DNA of 64,000 nt from Candidatus Thorarchaeota archaeon. Lineage in GTDB: Archaea; Asgardarchaeota; Thorarchaeia; Thorarchaeales; Thorarchaeaceae. The DNA lies in assembly GCA_003345545.1 (NCBI GenBank), contig PRDH01000039.1:1-64000 (forward strand), given 5' to 3'. Shown here in pieces: positions 44,429 through 53,650 of this stretch; the stretch's first letter is position 1, and each line of letters starts with the position of its first letter. The notes under the pieces are model-generated. The model saw nothing but the letters and a program-made list of their open reading frames with translations. It was not told the DNA's origin and did no database searches. A program made the position numbers and the translations under genes.

Positions 44429-45520
44429 ATGACTGTTTCGGCTCTTCTATCAGACTATCAATCGCTGGTCGCTCTTGGCGCACCGATGGATGATATTCTC
44501 GCTATTGGTATATTCGCGCTGCCACTCGCTGCTCTGGGTATCATTCTTCTGGTCTATCAGCGACACCTTCCACAGAATGAGCTCAAACGCAATCTCATGG
44601 TGGTATCTGGTATCATCTGCTTGGCAGCAACTTCTCTGGGCGTCCTCTTTGCGGCTTCCAGCGCACTTCCTTGGAGTTTTGGGTCGTGGGACACATTCTC
44701 ACGAGGGCTGCAACTGCTCGTAGATCTATTCTTCGGATCAGTTCTGTTTTCTCTCCTGTACCTCCTCGGATGCGTGGTCTTCTTTGCACTTCTGGCTCAC
44801 TTCATCATTGCGGCTCCAGAACCAGATCTGGTCAGTCTGAGAACAGAGATGAAGGCGGCCAAGGAAGAGGCCAAACTTAGCAAAGAAGCTGTTCAGCGGC
44901 TTGAGGTGGACAACAAACGACTCAACGAGTTCCTCTCTGAGAAAGAAACATCATTAGCATCTCTTGAGGGGGAGCTTGAAACAATTAGGGCCGAGATAAG
45001 CGAACGTGAAGGTTCGATTTCTCTGATGGAGGCGCAACTCAAGGCGAAATCGGGACCTTCAGGCATTGAGGACAATGTGCGGGCTCAAATCCAGCAGAAG
45101 GATTTGACTATTGGCTCTCTCCAATCTGAAATTGCTGATTTAAGACTCAAGGTGGAAGGCACCAAGGACAGACCGATGACCTCACGAGACGATCGCAAGC
45201 TTGCGGAACTTGAGAAAAGCCTGCAGAACAGTCAGGCAAGATGGATTGACTTGACTCGTCGTGCAGAAACTGCATCGCAGGTTTCTGACAGCGTCATCTC
45301 TGACTTGGTGGAATTGATTTCGCAGGTCAAATCCACTAAGAAGGAAGATTCAACCAAGCAGACCCTGATCTCTCTCATTGAAGGTCTCGGGAAATCCGTT
45401 ACTAGGGTGGCTCGAGAAGCCGGAGAAGCAAAGGCTGACGAACCGAGGGTTGAGCTGATTGGCGCGATTATTATGACCAACGAAATAGTGGATGCCATCA
45501 AGAAAGTGATTCGTCAGTAG
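44429..45520 (+). CDS. Membrane-anchored long coiled-coil protein
   Basis: This 363-residue protein has three TM helices (about 22-42, 55-80 and 95-128) and a long coiled coil (about 130-290; KEAVQRLEVDNKRLNEFL and similar heptads), then a helical C-terminus. TTG at 44414 would add five residues; GGGAGG is well placed before ATG at 44429. Such proteins often act as membrane scaffolds. It lies between proteases 2 and 3 but nothing proves a link. Confidence 0.75.
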   Translation: MTVSALLSDYQSLVALGAPMDDILAIGIFALPLAALGIILLVYQRHLPQNELKRNLMVVSGIICLAATSLGVLFAASSALPWSFGSWDTFSRGLQLLVDLFFGSVLFSLLYLLGCVVFFALLAHFIIAAPEPDLVSLRTEMKAAKEEAKLSKEAVQRLEVDNKRLNEFLSEKETSLASLEGELETIRAEISEREGSISLMEAQLKAKSGPSGIEDNVRAQIQQKDLTIGSLQSEIADLRLKVEGTKDRPMTSRDDRKLAELEKSLQNSQARWIDLTRRAETASQVSDSVISDLVELISQVKSTKKEDSTKQTLISLIEGLGKSVTRVAREAGEAKADEPRVELIGAIIMTNEIVDAIKKVIRQ

Positions 45521-45808
45521 AAATACGCGGCGGCATGCTCGGCCCATCGAATTGGGTTCCGCAAAAGTGAGTGATTCGTACTGAATTAGGAGCTCATTAC
45601 AAGAGAGGGCCATAGGCCCTTGCATAGGAGTATTTGAAGCACAGTAGAATCACACTCTGGCCACAAACTCTGAAGGGCTACCAGCATGATTCTAAGCAGC
45701 CGCTCATTTCATTCGCAGCACTCATGAAAAGGAATTTCCTCTATTGCGAAAATCTTGCGCAATGCTTAATAGCAGGGTTGTCGCAGCTCGAAACTAATCA
45801 CATTACCC
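45521..45808. other. Region before the third protease, no gene seen
   Basis: These 288 bases hold only chance frames and a short hairpin, GGGCC-ATA-GGCCC, near 45607-45619. That hairpin lies about 90 bases after the coiled-coil gene and could be part of its terminator, although no T-run follows. Confidence 0.35.
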
Positions 45809-45961
45809 GTGGAGAACGCTGAAGAGGAGATAGCCAGTTTCACAAGAACTGGTTTGGAAGTTTTGTTGCGTCCAGAGGACGTCATCTTTGTTGAGGTGAT
45901 GCTACTCTGTCCGTGCTTGTTCTCCATCGAAATCGTGAGGAGAAAAATGAAAAATGATTAA
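45809..45961 (+). CDS. Candidate small ORF overlapping the start of protease 3
   Basis: A GTG at 45809 opens 50 residues beginning MENAEEEIASFTRTG, with a CPC motif near residue 37, and ending RRKMKND. The stop TAA at 45959-45961 overlaps the protease ATG at 45954. Codon use looks coding-like. It is too short to judge by composition alone; coupling to the protease is the main support. Confidence 0.3.
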   Translation: MENAEEEIASFTRTGLEVLLRPEDVIFVEVMLLCPCLFSIEIVRRKMKND

Positions 45962-48900
45962 CCTGAGAAAAACTATGGTTCTATTTGCGATCGGCGTGAT
46001 GACCATAAGCTTGGTCCTCGTCCCATTCGCGCCAATGACCAAGGTTGACTCCCAGGTAGCCGCTCCGACAGACTATGAGCGTGAGTTCGCCGAAAGATGG
46101 GCGAGTCGCTTGCAGCAGAATCCTGTGACGGAGCGAGTAGATCCGTTACTGGTTTCCTATATGGAAACTGGTGCTCTGGATGAAAAGATGGTCACCACAC
46201 GAAGTGGTGATGTCAAGCTGTTGCTTTATCTTGAGCCAGCGTTTGACACTGACACTTTGGCAGGAATCGCCAAAGTTCGGTGGCAGATTGACTTTAAGCT
46301 GATGCGCATAGCTTCAGTCGAGGTCAGCTCGGTCAAAGAACTAAGACAGCTCAAGGCTCTTGATGGTATTACTTACCTCCAAGCCGATATCTTCATTGAT
46401 CCAGAACCTTCCTATGAAGACGGAGACGACATATCACCCGATATGTTCCACATCAACGATGTTGTTGGTGCTACTCAGGCTAACGCTTTAGGCTACACTG
46501 GTGATGGTGTTATTGTAGGCATTGACGATACTGGCATAGACTTCAGCCAGTCTGACATGTGGAATACTGAATACCACAACACTACTCACCCAATGTCATA
46601 TGACCCATCAAGCTACGGTCTAACAGAGATGGTCATTGCAAACAATACGTATGTAGAGAATACAACAGCCTGGCTTGAGGCTGGTTACCTCCTGACCTAC
46701 GAGCTGGGTGGTAACTACTATCTCAATGTGACAGGATGGGATCCGGTCTGTAACAACGGAAACACTCACAGATACCTGATGGGCCTTCTGGCACCGTACG
46801 GTAATGGCTATCCCCCTGGACCGAATATTGGTTTCATAGGTCTCTATCAAAATGCTTGGGGCATCGACAATGCTTCTGAGTTCGTCTACAACGAGATGTG
46901 GAAGGACTGGCAGATCCCTGCCCCCGGAGCGCACAACTACACCTTTGGTTGGGCTCAGCAGCAACGCAATGCTGGGTACATGAAGGTGTTCGCTGCCTCA
47001 ATGATCTACGAGGGCGACCTCATCATCGACTGGAACGGCTCGCTTGCATGGACAGAGATGTGGATGGGCGCAATGTACTACGAGTACTATGACCTGAACA
47101 GCACTGCTGACCGTACAACAATCACAGGTATGATGGACTGGAGCTTTGTAGATGACTATGACTTAGGTTTCATCTATAATGCTGCAGATAATGTCCTCTA
47201 CGCAGATGGGCTTATTGGCGGTAGCTTGGCTATGGGTCTCGGCTCACTCAGCTGGGCCTATGACGAGGTAGGCTATCTATCATTTGATCCTGGCCTCTTC
47301 TGTGCTATCACAGACGATGGCATGGCATGGAATGCGCTGTATCCTGGTGGGACAACCACAGAGAGCAACCACGGACACTGGACTGGAGCCGCAATTGCGT
47401 CACAGGGTGTCTATGGTCATAATGTGTATGGTAATGGGACCCTCTACAACCTGCCCGGTGTTGCCCCTGGTGCAAGGCTCATAGCAACCAAGGGTATTAC
47501 CTCCGGTGGTGGCATCATGTCTGATTTCTGGGCCGCTGGTTTCCATCTCAATGAAACCTCTGGCTCTTGGGAATACATCGGTGATGGACCCTCGCATAGG
47601 GCAGACATCGTTTCCAACTCTTGGGGTTGGGGACCTGGTGGTTCTTACCTGCAGCTCTACTACTATGCTCTAATGTACGATATGGCATCAGTACCCAATG
47701 TACTTGGCACTGGATACCCTGGAACTCTCTTTGTGTTCTCAGCGGGTAACAATGGCAACGACTACGGTACATCTGGCACTCCCGCTGGTTCGTACTCAGT
47801 TGTTTCGGTTGGTGCTTCATACACTAGCCACTACTACGAGACTTCCTATGGCCCAGAACAGACTGATGGCCAGGCTGTTGAGTTCTCATCAGCTGGTCCA
47901 GCCTTCACTGGCGTTGTGAAGCCTGATATTATGGCTCCCGGTTACAGGGGTGTCAGTCCACAGCCATCACAGAACGAGTGGTGGGGAGCAGGTGCCACAT
48001 ATTACTGGTGGCAAGGTACAAGTCTCTCCTGTCCTCTCGTAGCTGGTGTCGCAGCTATCATCATTGATGCATACGTTACTGTGCATGCAGTGAAGCCCAC
48101 TCCGCAGATGCTCAGGAACATCCTTCTGTCATCAGCAACTGACATGGGCTACGATCCGTTCATACAGGGTCACGGTCTAGTCAATGCTTTGGCAGCAGTG
48201 ACTGCTATCGATGCCCAGACTCTAACTGAATACATCTTCGAGTCAGAGGGCTTTGGCAACTACGGAGCTCAGGTAGCTGAGGCTTGGAGTGTGTATGGAT
48301 ACAACGATGATCCGTTTGGTATCTACATGCCATCACCGACACCTGTCGGAATGGAGTCAAGCAGCATCTTCTTCGGTTCAGTCGAACGAGGTGAGACAGA
48401 ATTCGCGGACCTTACTGCTTGGGACTATGCCTTGAATGAGGTACAGACTGGAGCATTTGATACAATAACAGCCTGGCAATACACTCAGGGCAGCAAGTTC
48501 TCGTTCGGTCTGACAACAGGCCAATACAATGACACGAACTTCAGTCCCGTGATCGTACGTCCAAAATCATTCAACCTCTATGACTACATGGATGCTGGAC
48601 AAGAGGCTGCATTCCTGGCTGCAAAGTACGTGACAATCAACGTCGCGTTTGGTGCCGGGGACATCCCGATCTATGCGCGACTGTTCGATTGGAACGACCT
48701 CATCTTGCCGGGTGAACTGAACTACTGGAACTTCACGTCTGGCGTGGGCGACATTGTTGACCACGTTAGCCGCTACACAAGTACCTGCAACCTGCTAACG
48801 CTTAGGCTTGCAGATCCAGCTACGATGGCTAGCCTGTTCGACTATGTTCCAGCCCTACAACTCGAGGATACTACTGCGCCAACAACTGTGACTGTGACCA

Positions 48901-50765
48901 TCACCATCTGGCAGACTACTGTCGAGGATGACATTGTCATTGCTGATGGTGTCCCAGAAGGAATCAATGTCACATTGAATGTCAATGCTGCCGCAGAGTA
49001 TGGAATCCACCAAGGTTCCATCCTCTTCGTTGATGGTGCATGGAGTCACATGGTACCATACTCCTACATGGTTGATTTCAACATGGCATCGCTCTATGGA
49101 ACAAATCAGACCATTGTTAATGGTGCTGGTACCGTAACACCTTACGATACTGGTGCGGTGACAACCTCATTCATTAGGGGCTCGACCCGAACAGACGAGA
49201 GTGGTGGTATCGACGTATTCCGTGTGAACATCCCATATGACATTACCCTCAACGCATCTGTTCTTGTCATTCGAGCAGAATGGCAGAACCCGGGAACAGT
49301 TGTTGACTTCCAGCTACGTGATCTATGGAACGGTCTCATCACAACGACCAATGATAGACCGAGTTCAACCTCTGCATTCAATCCTGTCCCATTCGATGAT
49401 CTGTACAACATGATCATCTGGGACAATGAAGGCGGGCTGATCAATGGCAGCTACTGGTTACTCCTCTACACACACGTGTTTAACGGAACATCTGTACCTG
49501 AGGATATCAAGGTCATACTACAGCTCTACAATGCTACAACATTTGCTGATCTGGCCTATGACAACAAGTGGACCTCGAGAACCATGACCACTCCAACACC
49601 TTACTACAACGGCAATAACATCGTGGGTGACCATGTTGTCATTACAAACACTTGGAGCGTTCCAACTATCCCAGGTGTCCCTGAGTACGCACTTGCCAGT
49701 ACAAAGACTACTCTCCTGAGTGGCCTATACGTTGAGATGACAGGCAGCTATGCTAACCCAGGGGGTGTAGATGACTGGCCAATCTCAGTGTCTCTGACAA
49801 ACCTCTACACGTGGGAAACTGTTGAAGGCATCAATGCAGGCGATGTCGTCAGAGTTGTGTTGGATGCACAAAACGGCGCGGACCCATCGTTTGATGTCTG
49901 GACATGGGACGATGAAAACGATGATGGTGAGGTTAGTCTGGATGAGATAGGTGATGCCTCTCTGTTGAGCGTGGATAACGGCGGTGGCGGAGGGGTCGAG
50001 TCCGGCCAATACACGGCGGCTGATACTGGGGCTATCGCAATCCGTGTGTTCTGCTGGGATTATTCGTTCGCTGGTCAGAACTACAAGCTCACTGTAGACA
50101 CAAGGGCCTCGGCGATTAGTCTGAGCGAGGCTGGTACACCTGCGTACACTGAATACGATACCTACCTCATGTTGCGTAACGTTACCGTGGCGGTTATCTT
50201 CACGTGTTACACAACAACCAACCTGGTACACGTGGTTCAGTTCCCGGGAGTCACATTCAGCAACTACTTCAAGCCACACGTGACAGTGGGTGTTCCAAGT
50301 GAAACGACTGCTGATCACTTCAATCTCACCTGGTCCTCCACTGATCAGAATGCTGATGATGTGGCCTACTACTCGATCTGGTTGAGCAGAGACGGTGGTG
50401 CGACATACGCGTTGTTGCTGCAGAACACGACAGGTACCTTCTATGTATGGGACTCGACCACATGGGTTGAGGCGAACTATACCTTGAGAGTACGTGCCTA
50501 CAGCTGTGACTTCTCCCTCGGTCTCTGTGATGTCAGTGAGAATCCGCCAACCGGCTACTGGCCCGCTGATTTCACTGATGCGTTCACCGCGCCATTCGCA
50601 GCAGGTGGTATCCCACCACCGGTGACAACCACAACAACGACAACCACGACTCCACCCACAACGGGTCCAGTAACTCCAATTGATCCATTGCTGATCGGAT
50701 TGGTTGCTGGTATCGGTGTTGGTGTTGTAGTGGTCCTCATACTCTTCTTAATCAAGAAGAGGTAG
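45954..50765 (+). CDS. Giant secreted, membrane-anchored subtilisin-like (S8) protease 3
   Basis: This 1603-residue protein has a signal peptide (1-34), a prodomain (about 40-160) and a catalytic domain with Asp192 (GIDDTG), His473 (NHGHWTGA), Asn599 (SAGNNG) and Ser690 (QGTSLSCPLVAG). The 280-residue insertion between Asp and His is rich in Trp/Tyr and Asn-glycosylation sites; a large insertion at this place is also known in tripeptidyl-peptidase II. The C-terminal 850 residues are beta-rich. The end is a run of Thr with PPP, then a TM helix and IKKR, so it is a stalked ectoenzyme. GAGGAG precedes the ATG. Confidence 0.9.
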   Translation: MINLRKTMVLFAIGVMTISLVLVPFAPMTKVDSQVAAPTDYEREFAERWASRLQQNPVTERVDPLLVSYMETGALDEKMVTTRSGDVKLLLYLEPAFDTDTLAGIAKVRWQIDFKLMRIASVEVSSVKELRQLKALDGITYLQADIFIDPEPSYEDGDDISPDMFHINDVVGATQANALGYTGDGVIVGIDDTGIDFSQSDMWNTEYHNTTHPMSYDPSSYGLTEMVIANNTYVENTTAWLEAGYLLTYELGGNYYLNVTGWDPVCNNGNTHRYLMGLLAPYGNGYPPGPNIGFIGLYQNAWGIDNASEFVYNEMWKDWQIPAPGAHNYTFGWAQQQRNAGYMKVFAASMIYEGDLIIDWNGSLAWTEMWMGAMYYEYYDLNSTADRTTITGMMDWSFVDDYDLGFIYNAADNVLYADGLIGGSLAMGLGSLSWAYDEVGYLSFDPGLFCAITDDGMAWNALYPGGTTTESNHGHWTGAAIASQGVYGHNVYGNGTLYNLPGVAPGARLIATKGITSGGGIMSDFWAAGFHLNETSGSWEYIGDGPSHRADIVSNSWGWGPGGSYLQLYYYALMYDMASVPNVLGTGYPGTLFVFSAGNNGNDYGTSGTPAGSYSVVSVGASYTSHYYETSYGPEQTDGQAVEFSSAGPAFTGVVKPDIMAPGYRGVSPQPSQNEWWGAGATYYWWQGTSLSCPLVAGVAAIIIDAYVTVHAVKPTPQMLRNILLSSATDMGYDPFIQGHGLVNALAAVTAIDAQTLTEYIFESEGFGNYGAQVAEAWSVYGYNDDPFGIYMPSPTPVGMESSSIFFGSVERGETEFADLTAWDYALNEVQTGAFDTITAWQYTQGSKFSFGLTTGQYNDTNFSPVIVRPKSFNLYDYMDAGQEAAFLAAKYVTINVAFGAGDIPIYARLFDWNDLILPGELNYWNFTSGVGDIVDHVSRYTSTCNLLTLRLADPATMASLFDYVPALQLEDTTAPTTVTVTITIWQTTVEDDIVIADGVPEGINVTLNVNAAAEYGIHQGSILFVDGAWSHMVPYSYMVDFNMASLYGTNQTIVNGAGTVTPYDTGAVTTSFIRGSTRTDESGGIDVFRVNIPYDITLNASVLVIRAEWQNPGTVVDFQLRDLWNGLITTTNDRPSSTSAFNPVPFDDLYNMIIWDNEGGLINGSYWLLLYTHVFNGTSVPEDIKVILQLYNATTFADLAYDNKWTSRTMTTPTPYYNGNNIVGDHVVITNTWSVPTIPGVPEYALASTKTTLLSGLYVEMTGSYANPGGVDDWPISVSLTNLYTWETVEGINAGDVVRVVLDAQNGADPSFDVWTWDDENDDGEVSLDEIGDASLLSVDNGGGGGVESGQYTAADTGAIAIRVFCWDYSFAGQNYKLTVDTRASAISLSEAGTPAYTEYDTYLMLRNVTVAVIFTCYTTTNLVHVVQFPGVTFSNYFKPHVTVGVPSETTADHFNLTWSSTDQNADDVAYYSIWLSRDGGATYALLLQNTTGTFYVWDSTTWVEANYTLRVRAYSCDFSLGLCDVSENPPTGYWPADFTDAFTAPFAAGGIPPPVTTTTTTTTTPPTTGPVTPIDPLLIGLVAGIGVGVVVVLILFLIKKR

Positions 50766-50792
50766 GTGTAGGAATGTAGCTTTAGTAAATTT

Positions 50793-50821
50793 AGGGGGCT
50801 TTTGCCCCCTCCCTTCTTTTT
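50793..50821 (+). terminator. Strong hairpin-T terminator after protease 3
   Basis: AGGGGGC and GCCCCCT form a perfect 7-bp stem with loop TTTT, followed by a C/T-rich tract ending TTTTT. It lies 27 bases after the protease stop. Confidence 0.7.
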
Positions 50822-50958
50822 CTGTTTCTATGCCAATGAGCGAGAATCAGGTCAATGAGCATCATAGAAGACAGCCCGGACTTGAAGTAGACTTAATCTG
50901 AGCGGGGATGTCACGAACGTGTCTAGATTCTAAAATGACTCCTTGATAACGACTTCTT

Positions 50959-51459
50959 TCACTGCTCTGCGAACGGGTTGAGCGGCATATTTCCCATTGC
51001 CTTTCCTACTGGAACGATAGCCACCGGACGAATCTCTTTAGGAATGCTCAGTAGTCTGACGACCTGTACTTCATTGAAAGCACCAATCCAGCAGGTGGCA
51101 TAGCCCAGAACATGCGCTGCCAAAAGTAGGTTCAGTACGAGTGCAGCAGCGTCTTGGATAGCGCAGAGCCTGCGTCCTCTCTCACCATATCTCTCAGCTG
51201 ACTCCTCAGGGACTGCGCATATCACAAAGACAATGGGCGCCTTTGCAAGGAAGGTCTGACCCCCAGCTGCCGCTGAAAGCCGTTCTTTGAAATCTTGACG
51301 CCTTACTAATACTACTCTCCAAGTTTGTCTATTTCCAGCACTCGGAACACTAAAACCCGCAATGAGGATCTCCTCAATGTCTGCATCCGGAATAGCTTCA
51401 TCTGAATATCTCCTGATTGACTGTCTCTCTCGAATTCTCTTCAGACAATTGTCACTCAT
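50959..51459 (-). CDS. Nitroreductase family protein
   Basis: This 166-residue protein has the FMN-binding opening RIRERQSIRRYSD, PSAGNRQTWR, and AAALVLNLLLAAHVLGYATCWIGAF typical of small nitroreductases, which use NAD(P)H to reduce nitro, quinone or related compounds. The start follows directly on the stop of the dehydrogenase gene, so the two form an operon. Substrate is unknown. Confidence 0.87.
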   Translation of the reverse strand: MSDNCLKRIRERQSIRRYSDEAIPDADIEEILIAGFSVPSAGNRQTWRVVLVRRQDFKERLSAAAGGQTFLAKAPIVFVICAVPEESAERYGERGRRLCAIQDAAALVLNLLLAAHVLGYATCWIGAFNEVQVVRLLSIPKEIRPVAIVPVGKAMGNMPLNPFAEQ

Positions 51460-52446
51460 CTATAGCACCTCTGGATTAACGATGTTTGGAGGTCTTGCAC
51501 CTGATAGGGCAGCTCGAAGATTCTCTGCACACATCTTTGCCATGGTGGACCTTGTCCGAGTGCTTGCACTGCCAATGTGTGGAAGTAGGACAACATTCTC
51601 TAGCTCAAGCAGCGGACTATCTAGCCTAATTGGCTCTTCAGCAAAGACGTCGAGACCTGCTGCTGCCAGACGTTTTGATCGAAGTGCTTGGTATAGTGCT
51701 TCTTCATCAACCACCGGACCTCTTGATGTGTTCACTAGGATAGCACTTGGCTTCATTTTTGCGAGTTCAACCTTGCCAATGAGATGCCTGGTTTCGGGCG
51801 TAAGAGGTACATGAAGGGTCACAACATCTGATTCTCGAAGAAGAGTGTCCATGTCGACGCGTTGTGCGCCTAGATTCTCGGGCAACGACTTGTCTGACTC
51901 CCTTGTGCTGCGTGAAGAATATAGAATCTTCATATCAAAACCGCATGCGCGTCTAGCAACAGCTGCACCAATTCTACCCAGCCCTATGATGCCTAGAGTT
52001 GCTCCATGGATGTCTGAACCTAATAGGAGTTCTGGACCCCAAGCAACTCTCCAGTTACCCCTCCTGACGTACCTATCTGCTTCGACGATCCTTCGTGATG
52101 CTGCCATGATCAGAGCCCAAGTCAAGTCAGCCGTGGTTTCTGTTAGGACTCCTGGGGTGTTAGTTACAATGATTCCTCTCTTTGTGGCATACTTCAGGTC
52201 GATATTATCATATCCTACAGCATACTGTGCTATCACCCGCAGATTTGGCAGCCGCTCAATGATGTCTGCTGATATCGGGTCCGACAGGAGGGTCACGATG
52301 CCTTCACAGTCCTTTCCGTTTTCGATTATTTGTTCCTTTGATGGGGGCATCTCATTCTCCCATACTGAAGCATGGAACTCCTGCTTGATTATCCTCAGTC
52401 CATCCATTGGTATCTTTCTGGTCACGAAGACGTGTTTCTTCAACAA
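51460..52446 (-). CDS. D-isomer-specific 2-hydroxyacid dehydrogenase (glyoxylate/hydroxypyruvate reductase-like)
   Basis: This 328-residue protein has the NAD motif GLGRIGAAVARR, then VNTSRGPVVDEEAL (catalytic Arg), AGLDVFAEEP (Glu) and LLPHIGSAS (His), all typical of the family. It reduces 2-oxo acids such as glyoxylate with NAD(P)H. It could relate to the serine pathway, but serC lies 23 kb away. TTG at 52446 is the likely start. It is first in a two-gene operon with the nitroreductase. Confidence 0.9.
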   Translation of the reverse strand: MLKKHVFVTRKIPMDGLRIIKQEFHASVWENEMPPSKEQIIENGKDCEGIVTLLSDPISADIIERLPNLRVIAQYAVGYDNIDLKYATKRGIIVTNTPGVLTETTADLTWALIMAASRRIVEADRYVRRGNWRVAWGPELLLGSDIHGATLGIIGLGRIGAAVARRACGFDMKILYSSRSTRESDKSLPENLGAQRVDMDTLLRESDVVTLHVPLTPETRHLIGKVELAKMKPSAILVNTSRGPVVDEEALYQALRSKRLAAAGLDVFAEEPIRLDSPLLELENVVLLPHIGSASTRTRSTMAKMCAENLRAALSGARPPNIVNPEVL

Positions 52447-52541
52447 TTACACCGACCTTAGGTTGAGTAATTCATCATTATACTGTTTTGCTTCCCGAAT
52501 GCCGCTGTGTAGATATGAGGATACAGAATGATGCTGACAAG

Positions 52542-52567
52542 AATGCTTTGACCCTGCATCTTATATT
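52542..52567 (+). promoter_or_regulatory. Duplicated promoter element, copy 1
   Basis: AATGCTTTGACC and TCTTATATT, five bases apart, repeat at the same spacing at 52980-53005. TCTTATATT is TATA-like and lies about 40 bases before the ATG at 52607. The AATGCTTTGACC part covers the BRE position or a regulator site. Confidence 0.55.
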
Positions 52568-52606
52568 CACGGATTGTTGATGCCCCCATGTGGTTGTGAG
52601 TCTGCA

Positions 52607-52918
52607 ATGCCCGTCGAACTTCCAAACAGTGCACTGATCGTCTTAAGCAGTCTTGGCTCCGAGGGTCCTATGACTCCCAAGACAATCATAAGTCGCATCG
52701 ATTTGCCCTCCCGTACGATAACGTTTGCTCTTCATCTACTCCTCGAAGAGAATATAGTTCGAAGAGTGCCCAACTTGCTTGACATGCGGCAGCCCTACTA
52801 TCATATAAATATGGAGCGAATCAAGGAGCTGCAACTCGCATTCATGGTCGACCGCGTGACACGTCTCCAGCCCGAGATACGCCATGGCAGTCTTCAAGGA
52901 AGCACATTCAATAAATGA
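52607..52918 (+). CDS. MarR-like winged-helix regulator, copy 1
   Basis: This 103-residue protein has one winged helix (ELPNSALIVLSSLGSEGPMT, PKTIISRIDLPSRTITFALH, LLEENIVRRVPNLLDMRQPYY). TTG at 52574 would add eleven residues, but it lies too close to the TATA element, and the paralogue at 53071 begins at the same place as ATG 52607. It is probably a small repressor or a regulator of its own locus. Confidence 0.8.
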   Translation: MPVELPNSALIVLSSLGSEGPMTPKTIISRIDLPSRTITFALHLLLEENIVRRVPNLLDMRQPYYHINMERIKELQLAFMVDRVTRLQPEIRHGSLQGSTFNK

Positions 52919-52979
52919 TGGCCAGTGCTTTCGAAAAGGATATTATTCAATATTGAGTAGGCACTCAAAAATGTGCTTT

Positions 52980-53005
52980 AATGCTTTGACCTTATCTCTT
53001 ATATT
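52980..53005 (+). promoter_or_regulatory. Duplicated promoter element, copy 2
   Basis: AATGCTTTGACC and TCTTATATT with the same five-base spacing as copy 1. The ATG of the second regulator follows 66 bases after the TATA-like part. Confidence 0.55.
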
Positions 53006-53070
53006 ACTATCAATGCAAGTATGTGATGGGAACAGAAAGACCCGATTAGTCTAGGGATGGTACAAAGCAC

Positions 53071-53337
53071 ATGTCTATTGAACTTCCTCGTAGTGCAATC
53101 ATTGTTTTGGACCGTCTGACTTCAGAAGGGCCAATGACTCCAAAGGCAATCAGCAGCAGGGTCGATCTGGCTCCTCGAACTGTTAGTTTTGCGCTCAGAA
53201 AACTCATGGGTCAGAAACTCTGCAAGAAGATACCCAATCTCAATGATATGAGACAACCTCTCTATGCTGCTGATATGGAGCGAGCGAGAGAACTCAGGGC
53301 AAGGTTCGAGCACGTCTTCAGGCAGGTGCTGGTATAA
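53071..53337 (+). CDS. MarR-like winged-helix regulator, copy 2
   Basis: This 88-residue paralogue of the preceding gene shares SEGPMTPKAISSRVDL, RTVSFALRKL and NLNDMRQPLY, with the last helix ending RFEHVFRQVLV. The two arose by tandem duplication together with their promoter. A short hairpin (AGCAGC-TCAGGG-GCTGCT) follows its stop near 53337-53354. Confidence 0.8.
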   Translation: MSIELPRSAIIVLDRLTSEGPMTPKAISSRVDLAPRTVSFALRKLMGQKLCKKIPNLNDMRQPLYAADMERARELRARFEHVFRQVLV

Positions 53338-53464
53338 GCAGCTCAGGGGCTGCTGCTGCAGAGATAGCTATCAAAGCCTTCTATCATCATACCCAAAGTT
53401 GAGCTGAGAAGTGATGACTAGGTTAATATTCTGGCATTTTAAGCGCAGTGGCGAGTGACTACTG

Positions 53465-53650
53465 ATGGCGCACGAGGGATTAGTCCTGTTCATGATTGCC
53501 TTGGGCATACTCCTTCTGTTGGCGTTCTATCTTGGACCAGACAGAGAAACAAGGCTCGTCAAGCGAAATGAGGGGAGAATTATGCTCGTCCCTTCTGCGA
53601 TGATCATGTTAGTCCTCGCCATCATTGTTTTTAGCGGCGTGCTTGGCTAG
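53465..53650 (+). CDS. Small two-TM protein, unknown
   Basis: This 61-residue protein is formed by two TM helices (about 5-23 and 40-60) joined by a charged loop (PDRETRLVKRNEGR). It shares CTAG at 53647-53650 with the stop of the convergent gene. No family is recognised. Confidence 0.6.
   Translation: MAHEGLVLFMIALGILLLLAFYLGPDRETRLVKRNEGRIMLVPSAMIMLVLAIIVFSGVLG

Noticed and set aside
49785..50318. 177-residue frame on the minus strand inside protease 3
   Set aside because: It lies wholly within a strongly coding gene, and its sequence is rich in Cys/His/Arg with no domain pattern.
51845..52531. 228-residue + strand frame opposite the hydroxyacid dehydrogenase
   Set aside because: It is antisense to a complete enzyme gene and shows low-complexity Ser/Pro/Arg composition typical of shadow frames.
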